This document shows positions 43,566 to 51,970 of a stretch of DNA of 64,000 bases, piece after piece. Positions within the stretch are counted from its first letter, which is position 1. Every line of letters begins with the position of its first letter. The position numbers were made by a program, and so were the translations under genes. The notes under the pieces were generated by a model. The model saw only the letters and a program-made list of their open reading frames with translations, was not told the origin of the DNA and did no database searches. Source of the DNA: Chryseomicrobium palamuruense (lineage in GTDB: Bacteria > Bacillota > Bacilli > Bacillales_A > Planococcaceae); assembly GCF_042649045.1 (NCBI RefSeq), contig NZ_JBHSEF010000024.1, forward strand, positions 1-64,000, given 5' to 3'.

Positions 43566-44804
43566 TTATTCTATAGCGTTCGCCCAGTTTCCATTTCGGA
43601 AGATGGCTTCTTTTGTGCCGTCTTTTCCAATTCCATCGATGGTCATATCTACTGTACCGATCATGAAATCTTCATGAATCAACGATACATTGACATCTGC
43701 TGCGATCAGCTCTTCTTCGCTCATTTGTTTACCACCAGATAATGTAGTTGGATACGCTTCGCCTAGTGCAAAATGGTTCGAAGCATTTTCATCAAACAAA
43801 GTGTTGTAGAAAATAATGTCCGCATTCGAAATCGGTGAATCAAATGGAACGAGCGCGATTTCTCCAATGCGTGTAGCACCTTCATCCGTCGCAATCAGTT
43901 CTTTCAATAAATCTTCCCCATGTTCTGCCGTTACGTTGACAATCTTTCCTTCTTCAAAATGCAAAGTGAATCCATCAATTCGATTCCCCTGATAAATAAA
44001 TGGCTTTGAATTCGTTACATAGCCACTTACATTCGTGCGACTCGGTGCTGTATACACTTCTTCTGTCGGCATATTGGCAATAAATGCAACACCGCGATCA
44101 CTTACACTACTTCCACTCATCCAGATATGACCTTCCGGTAACCCGACAGTGATATCCGTTCCTTCTGCTTGATAATGAAGGGCCGTGTAGTTCCGGCTAT
44201 TTAAGTAGTCCGCACGTTTGTTAAGATTTTCGATATGCGTCTTCCATTGGGAAACTGCTGTACCAGAACCGATACGAACAACTTCAAATATCTTTTCCCA
44301 GAGCGCTTGTATGGCCTGTTCTTCGGATAAGTCCGGGAATACTTTCATCGCCCACTTTTTCGAGGGAACAGCTGCAATGCTCCATGTGATTTCATCATTC
44401 ATCACGGCTTTTCGGTACCTTTTTAAGAGAAGAGAGGAGGCTTTTTGTTGACGTGAAATCTTAGAAGCATCTACCCCCTCTAACAAATCCGGGTCTTCTG
44501 CATCAATCCAGAGAAGTGCACCTTGTCGGTCAATAATTTCGTCTCTTTGATGGGCAATCCATTTTGGCACGTCTTCAAAAGATGACTCTGGTGCGTGATC
44601 ATAAAAACTACGTGTCATGTAAGGATCACTCAGCTGAACATCCACGTGGCTTGCACCGACTTCATACGCTGCATCGACGACCAATCGTGTAAAGTCGAGT
44701 GTATCGGTCGTTGTTTGGATTTGTAAGTACTGTCCTTGTTGCAAGTTAAGACCTACTTGAACAATCAGGTCAGCGTATTCTTTTAAGTTGTGATGAAACG
44801 TCAT
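43566..44804 (-). CDS. Aminopeptidase, M29 family (second paralogue)
   Basis: 412 aa. It has the same motifs as the protein at 32884: MPTEEVYTAP, TRIGEIALVPFDSPISN, FDENASNHFALGEAY and HEDFMIGTVDM. It should be a cytosolic two-metal aminopeptidase. Its ATG overlaps the stop of the DEAD helicase gene as ATGA, so it is coupled to that gene. The two paralogues differ widely in the middle third, suggesting an old duplication rather than a recent one. Confidence 0.88.
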   Translation of the reverse strand: MTFHHNLKEYADLIVQVGLNLQQGQYLQIQTTTDTLDFTRLVVDAAYEVGASHVDVQLSDPYMTRSFYDHAPESSFEDVPKWIAHQRDEIIDRQGALLWIDAEDPDLLEGVDASKISRQQKASSLLLKRYRKAVMNDEITWSIAAVPSKKWAMKVFPDLSEEQAIQALWEKIFEVVRIGSGTAVSQWKTHIENLNKRADYLNSRNYTALHYQAEGTDITVGLPEGHIWMSGSSVSDRGVAFIANMPTEEVYTAPSRTNVSGYVTNSKPFIYQGNRIDGFTLHFEEGKIVNVTAEHGEDLLKELIATDEGATRIGEIALVPFDSPISNADIIFYNTLFDENASNHFALGEAYPTTLSGGKQMSEEELIAADVNVSLIHEDFMIGTVDMTIDGIGKDGTKEAIFRNGNWANAIE

Positions 44805-45955
44805 TTTTTGCTACGTCCCTTCTCCACAGTTTTGGTGTTCCCTTCTAAAAGACCCCCTTTGTGCCAAACAACTTGCACAGGCTTAGAAGGAAAACCTTTT
44901 GATAACTTTTTAAATAATTTTTCATCTTTGTATTCGAGTAGGGTCACAACCGTTCCATCTTTTCCTGCACGTCCTGTACGGCCTGAACGATGAAGGTAAT
45001 GTTCGATGGTTTGAGGTACATCCACATGAATCACATGGGTCACATCTTCAATATCCAGTCCACGAGCAGCCACATCTGTTGTGATGAGGAGCGTAATTTT
45101 CCCGCTCTTTAATTCATCTAGAGCTTTCTTGCGTTCCTCTTTTTTCATAGCTCCGTGTAGTGCGGCAATTGGTGCGTCTCGGAATAAGAGCTTTTCCTCT
45201 TTCATCATTAATTGATCTAAACTATTGATGAATGCGAGTCCTTTCATGCCTTCTAAATGACTTAAGCGGCGTAACATTTCCGTTTTATCACGGCGATCCG
45301 CCTTTAAATAATAATGATCAACTTTCCCAGCAGCAGGAAGTTCTGAAGCTTCCACTCGGATATGCACTGGGTCCTTCATGACACGTTCCGCAACCAATTC
45401 AATTTCTTCTGTAATTGTTGCGGACAATAGAACGAGTTGAGTTTCCACGGCCGCATCGATAATGGAACGAGACGTGCTTCTATGCTCTCGGCTCAACAAT
45501 TGATCCGCTTCATCCAGAACGATATGCCGCACTTCATGCATTTTTAACTTGCGGTTCTTTACAAGTTCATTCAATCGACCTGGCGTGCCGACGACAATGG
45601 TCGGTTTCTTTTTCAATTTATCAATTTGGCGTTGCATGTTGGCTCCACCAATTAACTGAGCCACCGTCACATCTGTGCCATCCGTCCATTTACGTAGCAC
45701 TTCTGTTATTTGAATGCCAAGTTCTTGGGAGGGCACAATGATGACTGCTTGGATATGTGGTTTTTTTCCATCCACAAGTTCGAGAAGCGGAAGCACGAAT
45801 GCAAGTGTCTTTCCTGTACCTGTTGGTGACTCAGCCACCACATCTTTACCTTCTATAAATAAGGGAATTAGTTTTGTTTGAACCGGCATTTCAGTAGCAA
45901 AATTTTCTTTTGCCCACTTTTCTTGCCAGATAGGTTGTAATTGCTTGATTGACAT
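44801..45955 (-). CDS. DEAD-box RNA helicase (YfmL-like)
   Basis: 384 aa. Motifs in order: Q motif FATEMPVQTKLIP, Walker A SPTGTGKT, PSQE (motif Ia variant), VGTPGR (Ib), DEAD in VLDEADQ (II), SAT (III), then DVAARGLDIE (V) and HRSGRTGRAG (VI). The short C-terminal tail ending in basic residues resembles YfmL of B. subtilis, which is linked to ribosome assembly. The ATG at 45955 follows AGAGGTG. It is first in an operon with an M29 peptidase and perhaps the SGNH hydrolase. Confidence 0.88.
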   Translation of the reverse strand: MSIKQLQPIWQEKWAKENFATEMPVQTKLIPLFIEGKDVVAESPTGTGKTLAFVLPLLELVDGKKPHIQAVIIVPSQELGIQITEVLRKWTDGTDVTVAQLIGGANMQRQIDKLKKKPTIVVGTPGRLNELVKNRKLKMHEVRHIVLDEADQLLSREHRSTSRSIIDAAVETQLVLLSATITEEIELVAERVMKDPVHIRVEASELPAAGKVDHYYLKADRRDKTEMLRRLSHLEGMKGLAFINSLDQLMMKEEKLLFRDAPIAALHGAMKKEERKKALDELKSGKITLLITTDVAARGLDIEDVTHVIHVDVPQTIEHYLHRSGRTGRAGKDGTVVTLLEYKDEKLFKKLSKGFPSKPVQVVWHKGGLLEGNTKTVEKGRSKK

Positions 45956-46001
45956 AAAAACACCTCTTCTTTTCATACCATTAGTTTACCATAGCAGAAC
46001 G

Positions 46002-46031
46002 TAAAAAAGCCCTCTACGAGAGAGGACTTTG
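46002..46031 (-). terminator. Terminator of the FbpA-like gene
   Basis: Minus strand AGTCCTCT pairs with AGAGGGCT around CTCGT, followed by TTTTTT. Confidence 0.8.
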
Positions 46032-46034
46032 TGT

Positions 46035-46196
46035 CTAAGCTGTTTCTTGTGTCGTTGTATAAATTTTAAGTAATTCATAAAAGGACAATTCAAAAAGTTG
46101 TCTATCATCGACTTTATAGATTCCTTGATCGATCAAACGTTGTAGTAGTTCATCACGTCTCAGTTCGGTCATCGTGTTTTTCTGTATGCTGTTCAC
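46035..46196 (-). CDS. Fur-regulated basic protein A-like small protein (53 aa)
   Basis: GTG at 46196 lies eight bases after AAAGGAG; an internal ATG (46172) has no site. Residues 10-45 read LRRDELLQRLIDQGIYK followed by DDRQLFELSFYELL, the pattern of the FbpA domain (LR..L...LI..GIYK..D.QL.EL...EL). In B. subtilis FbpA is an iron-sparing helper under Fur. No clear Fur box is visible upstream here and the protein is not strongly basic, so regulation and function may differ. It is flanked by its own terminator. Confidence 0.65.
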   Translation of the reverse strand: MNSIQKNTMTELRRDELLQRLIDQGIYKVDDRQLFELSFYELLKIYTTTQETA

Positions 46197-46282
46197 GTGG
46201 AACACTCCTTTAAATATTTATGCTCTCTTCTGTTCCCCTTTTTGGAGTACAATAAACCTAAAGATTGGAAGGAAGTGACCAT

Positions 46283-47053
46283 ATGAAAACCACAGTACTG
46301 TTTGATTTAGATGACACCCTATTATGGGACGCCAAAAGTGTGGAAGTTGCGCTAAAAAAAACGTGTACGCTAGTAGCACCAAACCATACAGACGCACTTT
46401 ACAAAGCAATTCGAAACGAAGCTCCGAAAGTCTATCAGACCTATTCTTTCTATGAGTTTACACAACAAATCGGAATCAACCCTTTTGAAGGATTATGGGG
46501 TTCCTTTCCGGATGAGCAATTCCATTTTCCTTCGATGGGTGAGCAAATAAGAGAGTACCAATTGCAAGCATGGGAACATGCACTTATCGCCACTGAGCTA
46601 AGTCCAGAGCTTGCACCGAAAGCTGCATCTGCATTTATTGAGATAAGAAAGGCCCATCCCTACTTATACGAAGAGACGCTTGATGTTTTAGAAAAAGTTT
46701 CCCAGCGGTATACAATCGGTATCGTGACGAACGGTGCTCCCAGCCTACAAAACATAAAGTTCGACCTCTCTCCAGAACTTATATCTTTCGCAAAAACAAT
46801 TGTCATTTCCGGTGAGGTGGGTATGGGTAAGCCCGATGCCCTTCCATTTCAAGAAGCCCTTCGCCGTCTCTCTGCAGAACCGAACGAAGTATGTATGGTT
46901 GGCGACAATCTATCTACAGATATCCGAGGGGCCGAACAGTTACAAATCGATACGATATGGATCAATCATCATGAGAAAGTTCCACCTGAAGACATCCACC
47001 CTACATATGAAGTAAAACGTTTACAAGATGTACTTCCGATATTGGGTCTATAA
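46283..47053 (+). CDS. HAD-superfamily phosphatase (YsaA-like)
   Basis: 256 aa. HAD motif I is FDLDDTLL near residue 9, motif II VTNGAPS, motif III Lys in GMGKPDA, and motif IV GDNLSTDIRGA. A helical cap lies between motifs I and II. The substrate cannot be read from the motifs. It faces serA and its aminotransferase, and resembles YsaA-type enzymes; a role as phosphoserine phosphatase, the missing step next door, is an inference. The ATG at 46283 follows GGAAGGAAG. Confidence 0.8.
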   Translation: MKTTVLFDLDDTLLWDAKSVEVALKKTCTLVAPNHTDALYKAIRNEAPKVYQTYSFYEFTQQIGINPFEGLWGSFPDEQFHFPSMGEQIREYQLQAWEHALIATELSPELAPKAASAFIEIRKAHPYLYEETLDVLEKVSQRYTIGIVTNGAPSLQNIKFDLSPELISFAKTIVISGEVGMGKPDALPFQEALRRLSAEPNEVCMVGDNLSTDIRGAEQLQIDTIWINHHEKVPPEDIHPTYEVKRLQDVLPILGL

Positions 47054-47057
47054 ATGC

Positions 47058-47091
47058 ATCGTCTGGACGTTACTGCTCCAGACGATTTTAT
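47058..47091. terminator. Terminator between the HAD phosphatase and serA genes
   Basis: ATCGTCTGGA pairs with TCCAGACGAT around a nine-base loop, then TTTAT. It lies between two convergent genes. Confidence 0.75.
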
Positions 47092-48671
47092 AATTCTATG
47101 GCTTGTGCGTCTTCAATGTCATCCAAACGCTTCAACTTTTCCACACTGGTAGGGCCTACATATTTATCAACAGAGAGCATCATAATGGCTGCACCGCCTT
47201 TTTCCGCTCGTCCCACTTGCATCGTCGCAATGTTAATTCGCTCTTCTGCAAGCGTCATTCCTACACGACCTATTGCTCCTGGTTGGTCTTTGTGGCGAAT
47301 AAATAGCAGATGTGCTTCAGGTGCGACATCCACAATAAAGTCATCCACACGAACGATGCGAGCACCAAGACCATTCAAAAGAGTACCTGAAACTTTACGT
47401 CGTCCGGTTTTCATGACAATTTCAACAGTAAGTAAGCTCGTAAACCCTTTTGACTGAGACGTCTTTTGTTCTGTTACAGTGACGCCTAAGCGGTCTGCAA
47501 ATAGCTTCGCATTGACTTCATTGACAGATTCCCCAAGTCGACTTCGTAAAAATCCTTTTAATGTGTTGCGAGTGATTGGAGAAACATCCAAGTCTTGAAG
47601 GTCTCCCGAATAGGTGACATGAAACTCTTCGACCATGTCATCTGCCAAATCTTGAATAAATGACCCTAGCTTTTCACCAAGAAGTAAATAAGGTTCGATC
47701 TTTTTCAATACCTCTTTTGGTACGGCAGATAAGTTGACTGGGTTTTTAACAGCTTGATTTGTAAAATAGCGAACCACATCATCACAGACATCTACAGCTA
47801 CCACTTCTTGAGCTTCTATTGTACTTGCACCGAGATGAGGTGTGGCAATCACTTGCGGAAGCTCCAACAATTTATGATCGACAAATGGTTCCACTTCAAA
47901 CACATCCAGGGCGGCACCTGCTACTTTTCCGCTGACAATAGCGTCGTAAAGAGCATCTTCATCAATAATCCCTCCACGGGCACAGTTCACGATATGAACA
48001 CCTGGTTTCATCGTTTTAAATGCTTCTGTTCCAAGGAGGTGTTTCGTTTCTTTAAGAAGTGGTGTGTGAACGGTTAAGAAATCCCCGGCAGCAATGACTT
48101 CTTGTACTGTTCCCATCTGCACCCCTAGTTTTTCCGCTTTGGCATCTGTAAGAAACGGATCATAGGCAATGACGTTCATCCGTTGCCCTTTTGCTCGCTG
48201 GGCCACTTCTGCCCCGATTCGGCCAAGCCCAATGACACCGAGGGTCTTTCCTTTTAGTTCGACGCCAATAAACGACTTTCGGTCCCACTGTTTATTTTTT
48301 AAAGATAAGAAAGCTTGTGGAATGTTACGCGCGAGTGCCATCAGCATAGCCATGGTATGTTCAGCAGCAGAATTGGTATTTCCGTCCGGTGCATTCACTA
48401 CAAGAATTCCTTGTTCTGTAGCGGCTGAAAGATCAATGTTATCGATACCTACGCCAGCCCGGCCAATGATTTTTAGACGAGTTGCAGCTTGAATTAATTC
48501 TGCATCAACCTGCGTCTGACTTCTCACAAGAAGGGCATCATAGTTCGGAATTCGATCAAGTAGTTCTTCTTTTGTAAGGTTCGTCTGGACATCTACTTTA
48601 AATCCCTCTGCTTCTAAAAGTGGATGCATCCCCTCTTTACTAAGTGGATCACTGACCAATACTTTATACAT
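47088..48671 (-). CDS. serA: D-3-phosphoglycerate dehydrogenase
   Basis: 527 aa, long-form SerA, the first enzyme of serine synthesis. The NAD site is LGVIGLGRIGAEVA near residue 150; catalytic Arg is in NCARGGIIDE, Glu in DVFEVEPF and His in TPHLGAST. An intervening ASB domain (about 320-445) and a C-terminal ACT domain (DQPGAIGRVGMTL) provide serine feedback. The ATG follows AAGGAGGAG and overlaps the aminotransferase stop by eight bases. The pair is controlled by the T-box at 49868-50110. Confidence 0.95.
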   Translation of the reverse strand: MYKVLVSDPLSKEGMHPLLEAEGFKVDVQTNLTKEELLDRIPNYDALLVRSQTQVDAELIQAATRLKIIGRAGVGIDNIDLSAATEQGILVVNAPDGNTNSAAEHTMAMLMALARNIPQAFLSLKNKQWDRKSFIGVELKGKTLGVIGLGRIGAEVAQRAKGQRMNVIAYDPFLTDAKAEKLGVQMGTVQEVIAAGDFLTVHTPLLKETKHLLGTEAFKTMKPGVHIVNCARGGIIDEDALYDAIVSGKVAGAALDVFEVEPFVDHKLLELPQVIATPHLGASTIEAQEVVAVDVCDDVVRYFTNQAVKNPVNLSAVPKEVLKKIEPYLLLGEKLGSFIQDLADDMVEEFHVTYSGDLQDLDVSPITRNTLKGFLRSRLGESVNEVNAKLFADRLGVTVTEQKTSQSKGFTSLLTVEIVMKTGRRKVSGTLLNGLGARIVRVDDFIVDVAPEAHLLFIRHKDQPGAIGRVGMTLAEERINIATMQVGRAEKGGAAIMMLSVDKYVGPTSVEKLKRLDDIEDAQAIEL

Positions 48672-49827
48672 GAATAGCTCCTCCTTGATTCAGAAAAATT
48701 TGCTGAGCAGCAACAGTTCCAGCTCCTGGTGTAAACGAATGATTCAACTCTAGCAATACAGTTTCAAGTGCACTGATAGCTTGCAACATGTCGACAGGCG
48801 TACAATACCCCATATGACCAATGCGAATAATGGTGTCTTTCTGATGGCCCTGTCCACCGGCAAAGCGAACCCCAAAATTATTTTTTAGCTTCTTCCGAAT
48901 ATCTTTAGCTGGCGTTCCTGAGATAGAAAATGCTGTAACCGTAGGAGACGCGAAGTCATCTGCTGCGAGCAATTCCGCATTCATCGCACGAAGCGCAGCC
49001 CTTGTCATTTGTTTCATCAGTTCATGGCGAGCATAGACGTGATCTAATGTTTCCTCGTCAAATAAATGAAGCACCTCTTGTAGACCAAACAATAAGGATG
49101 TCGCTGGTGTAAAAGGCGTAGAAAACTCGTTTGTAGCAAGATCATATTTTTGTAAATCCAAATAAAAGCGCGGTGTTTTCGTCTGTTTCATCTTCGTCCG
49201 AGCACGTTCACTGAAAGCTGCAAACATCAAGCCTCCTGGCAACATCAATGCTTTTTGAGACCCCGTAACCACAACATCAAGTCCCCTTGTATCCATTTCC
49301 GTTGGGACAGCTCCTATACAAGAAACACCATCTACGATGACCAGGGCATCTGATTCGTCATGCACGACTTCCGATAGCTCAGCAATCGGGTTTAATACAC
49401 TCGTTGACGTTTCACAATACGTAAGAAAAACGGCTGCTGTCGTTGGATGTTCTCGAAGCGTCTCTCTCAGGCGCTCTGCATTCACTGGATCCCCCCAGCG
49501 CTCTTCTAGTACGATCACGTCTATGGCATAGGCTTTGCATATAGAAACAAATCGTTCCCCAAATGCCCCTGTCACACATACGATGGCCTTTTCTCCTGGT
49601 TCTAAGCAATTCACAACAGCCGCTTCTAGACCGGACGTACCGCTGCCTGCGATGGTCTGAACTTGTTGGGTCGTTCCAAAAACTCGTTGAAGCATAGGTT
49701 GCACGTTTCGCAAGATCTCAGCGGTTTCTGAGTCACGGTGGCCAATCATTGGTTGTTGCATGGCACGCGTCACACTTGGCGGAACTGGAGTGGGTCCTGG
49801 AATACGTAAAATGGTGGGTTGATTCAT
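48664..49827 (-). CDS. Class V aminotransferase (alanine-glyoxylate / phosphoserine type)
   Basis: 387-aa PLP enzyme, fold type I, of the alanine-glyoxylate/serine-pyruvate aminotransferase family. The PLP lysine is in VVTGSQKALMLPGG near residue 193; the N-terminal IPGPTPVPPSV and GHRDSE motifs bind substrate. It overlaps serA and sits first behind a serine-type T-box, so it most likely transaminates phosphohydroxypyruvate or hydroxypyruvate in place of a classical SerC. That role is inferred from context. AGGAGCG precedes the ATG. Confidence 0.87.
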   Translation of the reverse strand: MNQPTILRIPGPTPVPPSVTRAMQQPMIGHRDSETAEILRNVQPMLQRVFGTTQQVQTIAGSGTSGLEAAVVNCLEPGEKAIVCVTGAFGERFVSICKAYAIDVIVLEERWGDPVNAERLRETLREHPTTAAVFLTYCETSTSVLNPIAELSEVVHDESDALVIVDGVSCIGAVPTEMDTRGLDVVVTGSQKALMLPGGLMFAAFSERARTKMKQTKTPRFYLDLQKYDLATNEFSTPFTPATSLLFGLQEVLHLFDEETLDHVYARHELMKQMTRAALRAMNAELLAADDFASPTVTAFSISGTPAKDIRKKLKNNFGVRFAGGQGHQKDTIIRIGHMGYCTPVDMLQAISALETVLLELNHSFTPGAGTVAAQQIFLNQGGAIHV

Positions 49828-49867
49828 GTTTACACGCTCCTATCAAATGGGTCTTCATTATTCCAAC

Positions 49868-50110
49868 AAAAAAAGCTCTTCACACCTTGTCCTCTGACAA
49901 GGGGCGAAGAGCTTTGCTCACGCGGTACCACCCTAATTTGCTGACATCCTTCAGCATCTTTAAAAGAAGGTAACGACTTCTATACGAACAGGGATTTCCC
50001 CCTGTCAATTCAAGAGTGGAACGGCACGACTTAGTGACTGATTTGCAGCAACCATCAGCTTTCTGTACACATCTGTCTTCCCGCATGTCTCTATCCAAAT
50101 CATTGAGCGA
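49868..50110 (-). ncRNA. T-box leader (serine type) of the aminotransferase-serA operon
   Basis: The minus strand carries the T-box core AGGGTGGTACCGCG (49921-49934), the Stem I distal region (about 50045-50075), and a terminator with stem AGCTCTTC..GAAGAGCT followed by seven T (49868-49915). A codon-like UCC (50018-50020), followed by A on the 3' side of Stem I, is a plausible specifier for serine. This agrees with the serA operon downstream. Uncharged tRNA-Ser should favour the antiterminator. Confidence 0.93.
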
Positions 50111-50117
50111 ATAATGA

Positions 50118-50154
50118 AGTTATACCTAGTCTACCAACACTTTTTCAATTGTCA
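50118..50154 (-). promoter_or_regulatory. Promoter of the T-box operon
   Basis: Minus strand TTGACA followed after 16 bases by TAGACT, with an alternative TTGAAA-18-TATAAC offset by a few bases. Confidence 0.5.
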
Positions 50155-50198
50155 ATACAAGAAGACGACTTGTAAACGCTCTCATAAAAATTTGTTAG

Positions 50199-50227
50199 TT
50201 GACAGCTATTTTAGAAGAATGTACACT
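50199..50227 (+). promoter_or_regulatory. Promoter of the aspartokinase gene
   Basis: TTGACA (50199-50204), a 17-base spacer and TACACT (50222-50227), 48 bases before the start. No riboswitch-like leader is seen here. Confidence 0.65.
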
Positions 50228-50275
50228 CATAACATTCATTTGTTTTTTTAGAAAGTACACTTTGGAGGACTGTAT

Positions 50276-51631
50276 ATGTTTGTAAGTAAGTTTGGTGGAA
50301 CATCCATGGCGAATGCTTCACAATTCCAGAAAGTAAAATCAATCATCGAGATGGACGCACGTCGAAAATTAATTGTCGTTTCTGCTCCAGGTAAACGGTT
50401 TAGTGCCGACCAAAAAGTGACCGATTTATTAATCGAAACGTTTTATGATGTCGACCGCCAAGGAAAGTCACAACTTGTGATTGATCGCTTCGCATCAATT
50501 ATCAATGAATTGTCTTTACCTGACGAACTTCTTGAGCTCCTTCCAGATGATTTAGACAACCGACTGAATCGCCAAGATTTACAGGTTCAAGAGCAGCTGG
50601 ATTTAGTAAAAGCACTAGGAGAAGAGTACAGTGCTCGTCTTTTTGCGGCCTATTTACAATCACAAGGACTCCCTGCACACTATGCAGACCCAAAAGATAT
50701 TGGACTATGCCTCACAAGCCCTCCCTCTATTGTTCAACTACGTGAAGATGCATTTGTTGAACTTAGTAAGTTGAGGGACATCTCAGGCATTCTAGTGATT
50801 CCTGGTTTTTTTGGTTACACGAAAGAAGGTCTACTTCGCACATTTGAGCGAGGCGGTTCTGATATTACTGGTTCCATCCTTGCCGCTGCGGTTCTTGCTG
50901 AACAATATGAGAATTTTACCGATGTGGATTCCGTCTTCGTAGCGAATCCAAACATTGTAGAGTGTCCTGAAACACTAGAAGAACTAACGTATAGAGAAAT
51001 GCGCGAGCTGTCCTATGCAGGATTTTCTGTTTTTCATGATGAAGCATTGATGCCTGTTTACCGGAAACAGATTCCAGTCGTCATAAAGAACACAAATAAC
51101 CCCCAAGCGCCGGGTACTCGAATATCAGCCTATCGAAGAACAACGCATCGTCCTGTCACTGGCATTACAGCAGATGAAGGATTTTCGATCTTATACGTCA
51201 GTAAATATCTAATGAACCGGGAGCTTGGTTTTGGTCGAAAGCTGCTTCAAGTGTTGGAAGAAGAAGAAATTTCTTATGAACATACGCCTTCTGGACTGGA
51301 TGACATCTCTGTCATTATTCGAAGTCATTATTTGGATGCACAAAAAGAACAGCGCATTATCACACGTGTGTTGGAGGAGCTGGGTGCGGAAGTCGCTTAC
51401 TTCCGTCACGGGTTATCGATGATTGTGCTTGTGGGAGAAGGTATGCGCCATTCCACAGGGCTTGCAGCAAGAGCGACAGCTGCAATCTCACGTACAGGTG
51501 CTAACATTGAGATGATCAACCAAGGATCCTCTGAAGTGAGCTTAGTATTTGGGGTATTAAAAGATGACCAAGAAAAGATTGTGTCCGCTCTTTATCATGA
51601 GTTCTTTTCTACTGTCAAGGCGACAACTTGA
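50276..51631 (+). CDS. Aspartate kinase (monofunctional class III-like)
   Basis: 451 aa. It makes aspartyl phosphate for lysine, threonine and methionine synthesis. The N-terminal SKFGGTSMA motif binds ATP, and GFFGYTKEGLLRTFERGGSDITGS lies in the kinase core near residues 178-201. Two ACT domains follow (about 300-445). Its length and motifs resemble Bacillus ThrD/YclM, sensitive to threonine or lysine; effector specificity is unknown. GGAGG precedes the ATG. It is a single gene divergent from the serine operon. Confidence 0.92.
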   Translation: MFVSKFGGTSMANASQFQKVKSIIEMDARRKLIVVSAPGKRFSADQKVTDLLIETFYDVDRQGKSQLVIDRFASIINELSLPDELLELLPDDLDNRLNRQDLQVQEQLDLVKALGEEYSARLFAAYLQSQGLPAHYADPKDIGLCLTSPPSIVQLREDAFVELSKLRDISGILVIPGFFGYTKEGLLRTFERGGSDITGSILAAAVLAEQYENFTDVDSVFVANPNIVECPETLEELTYREMRELSYAGFSVFHDEALMPVYRKQIPVVIKNTNNPQAPGTRISAYRRTTHRPVTGITADEGFSILYVSKYLMNRELGFGRKLLQVLEEEEISYEHTPSGLDDISVIIRSHYLDAQKEQRIITRVLEELGAEVAYFRHGLSMIVLVGEGMRHSTGLAARATAAISRTGANIEMINQGSSEVSLVFGVLKDDQEKIVSALYHEFFSTVKATT

Positions 51632-51860
51632 CAGAACAAATATTCCGTGGTAAGATAAGGATGTTAAATGGTAAGACTATTGAGTTGAATCTGGCATTCT
51701 GCTCATGTTTTTTAAGATGCTTATTCATACTGGCGCGGCTTTGGGGCCGCATTGACGAAAAAGTAGGTAGGGTTTTCGTTGCTTAAGTTAGAAAACACCA
51801 GTAGAACTTATATCCGCGGCTTAGTTGATGTAACACTTAATTATTCAATTTAATCGTTTT
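51632..51860. other. Unassigned intergenic stretch with a 41-codon frame and two hairpins
   Basis: After aspartokinase, a plus-strand frame at 51661-51786 has 41 codons (ends WGRIDEKVGRVFVA) but no spaced ribosome site. Within it lie GCGGC-TTTGG-GGCCGC and ACGAAAA..TTTTCGT hairpins. It might be a small RNA or remnant; I cannot name it. Confidence 0.3.
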
Positions 51861-51870
51861 TCCATACTAG

Positions 51871-51902
51871 AGGGCCATGCTGACTTCAGCATGGCCCTCG
51901 TC
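51871..51902 (+). terminator. Strong hairpin without T tract upstream of the second YihY gene
   Basis: Perfect 13-base stem GAGGGCCATGCTG / CAGCATGGCCCTC with a four-base loop. No T run follows on the plus strand, so terminator function is uncertain. Confidence 0.5.
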
Positions 51903-51970
51903 TAATGTATTGCCAACCTGCAAGAACACCTGCTATTGTTTTTCTATAATGAGAGAAACAGGTGATGTTT

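Noticed and set aside
51623..51757. 46-codon minus-strand frame in the region after aspartokinase
   Set aside because: It has no ribosome site and runs into the aspartokinase gene; it is no better than the plus-strand frame in the same place.
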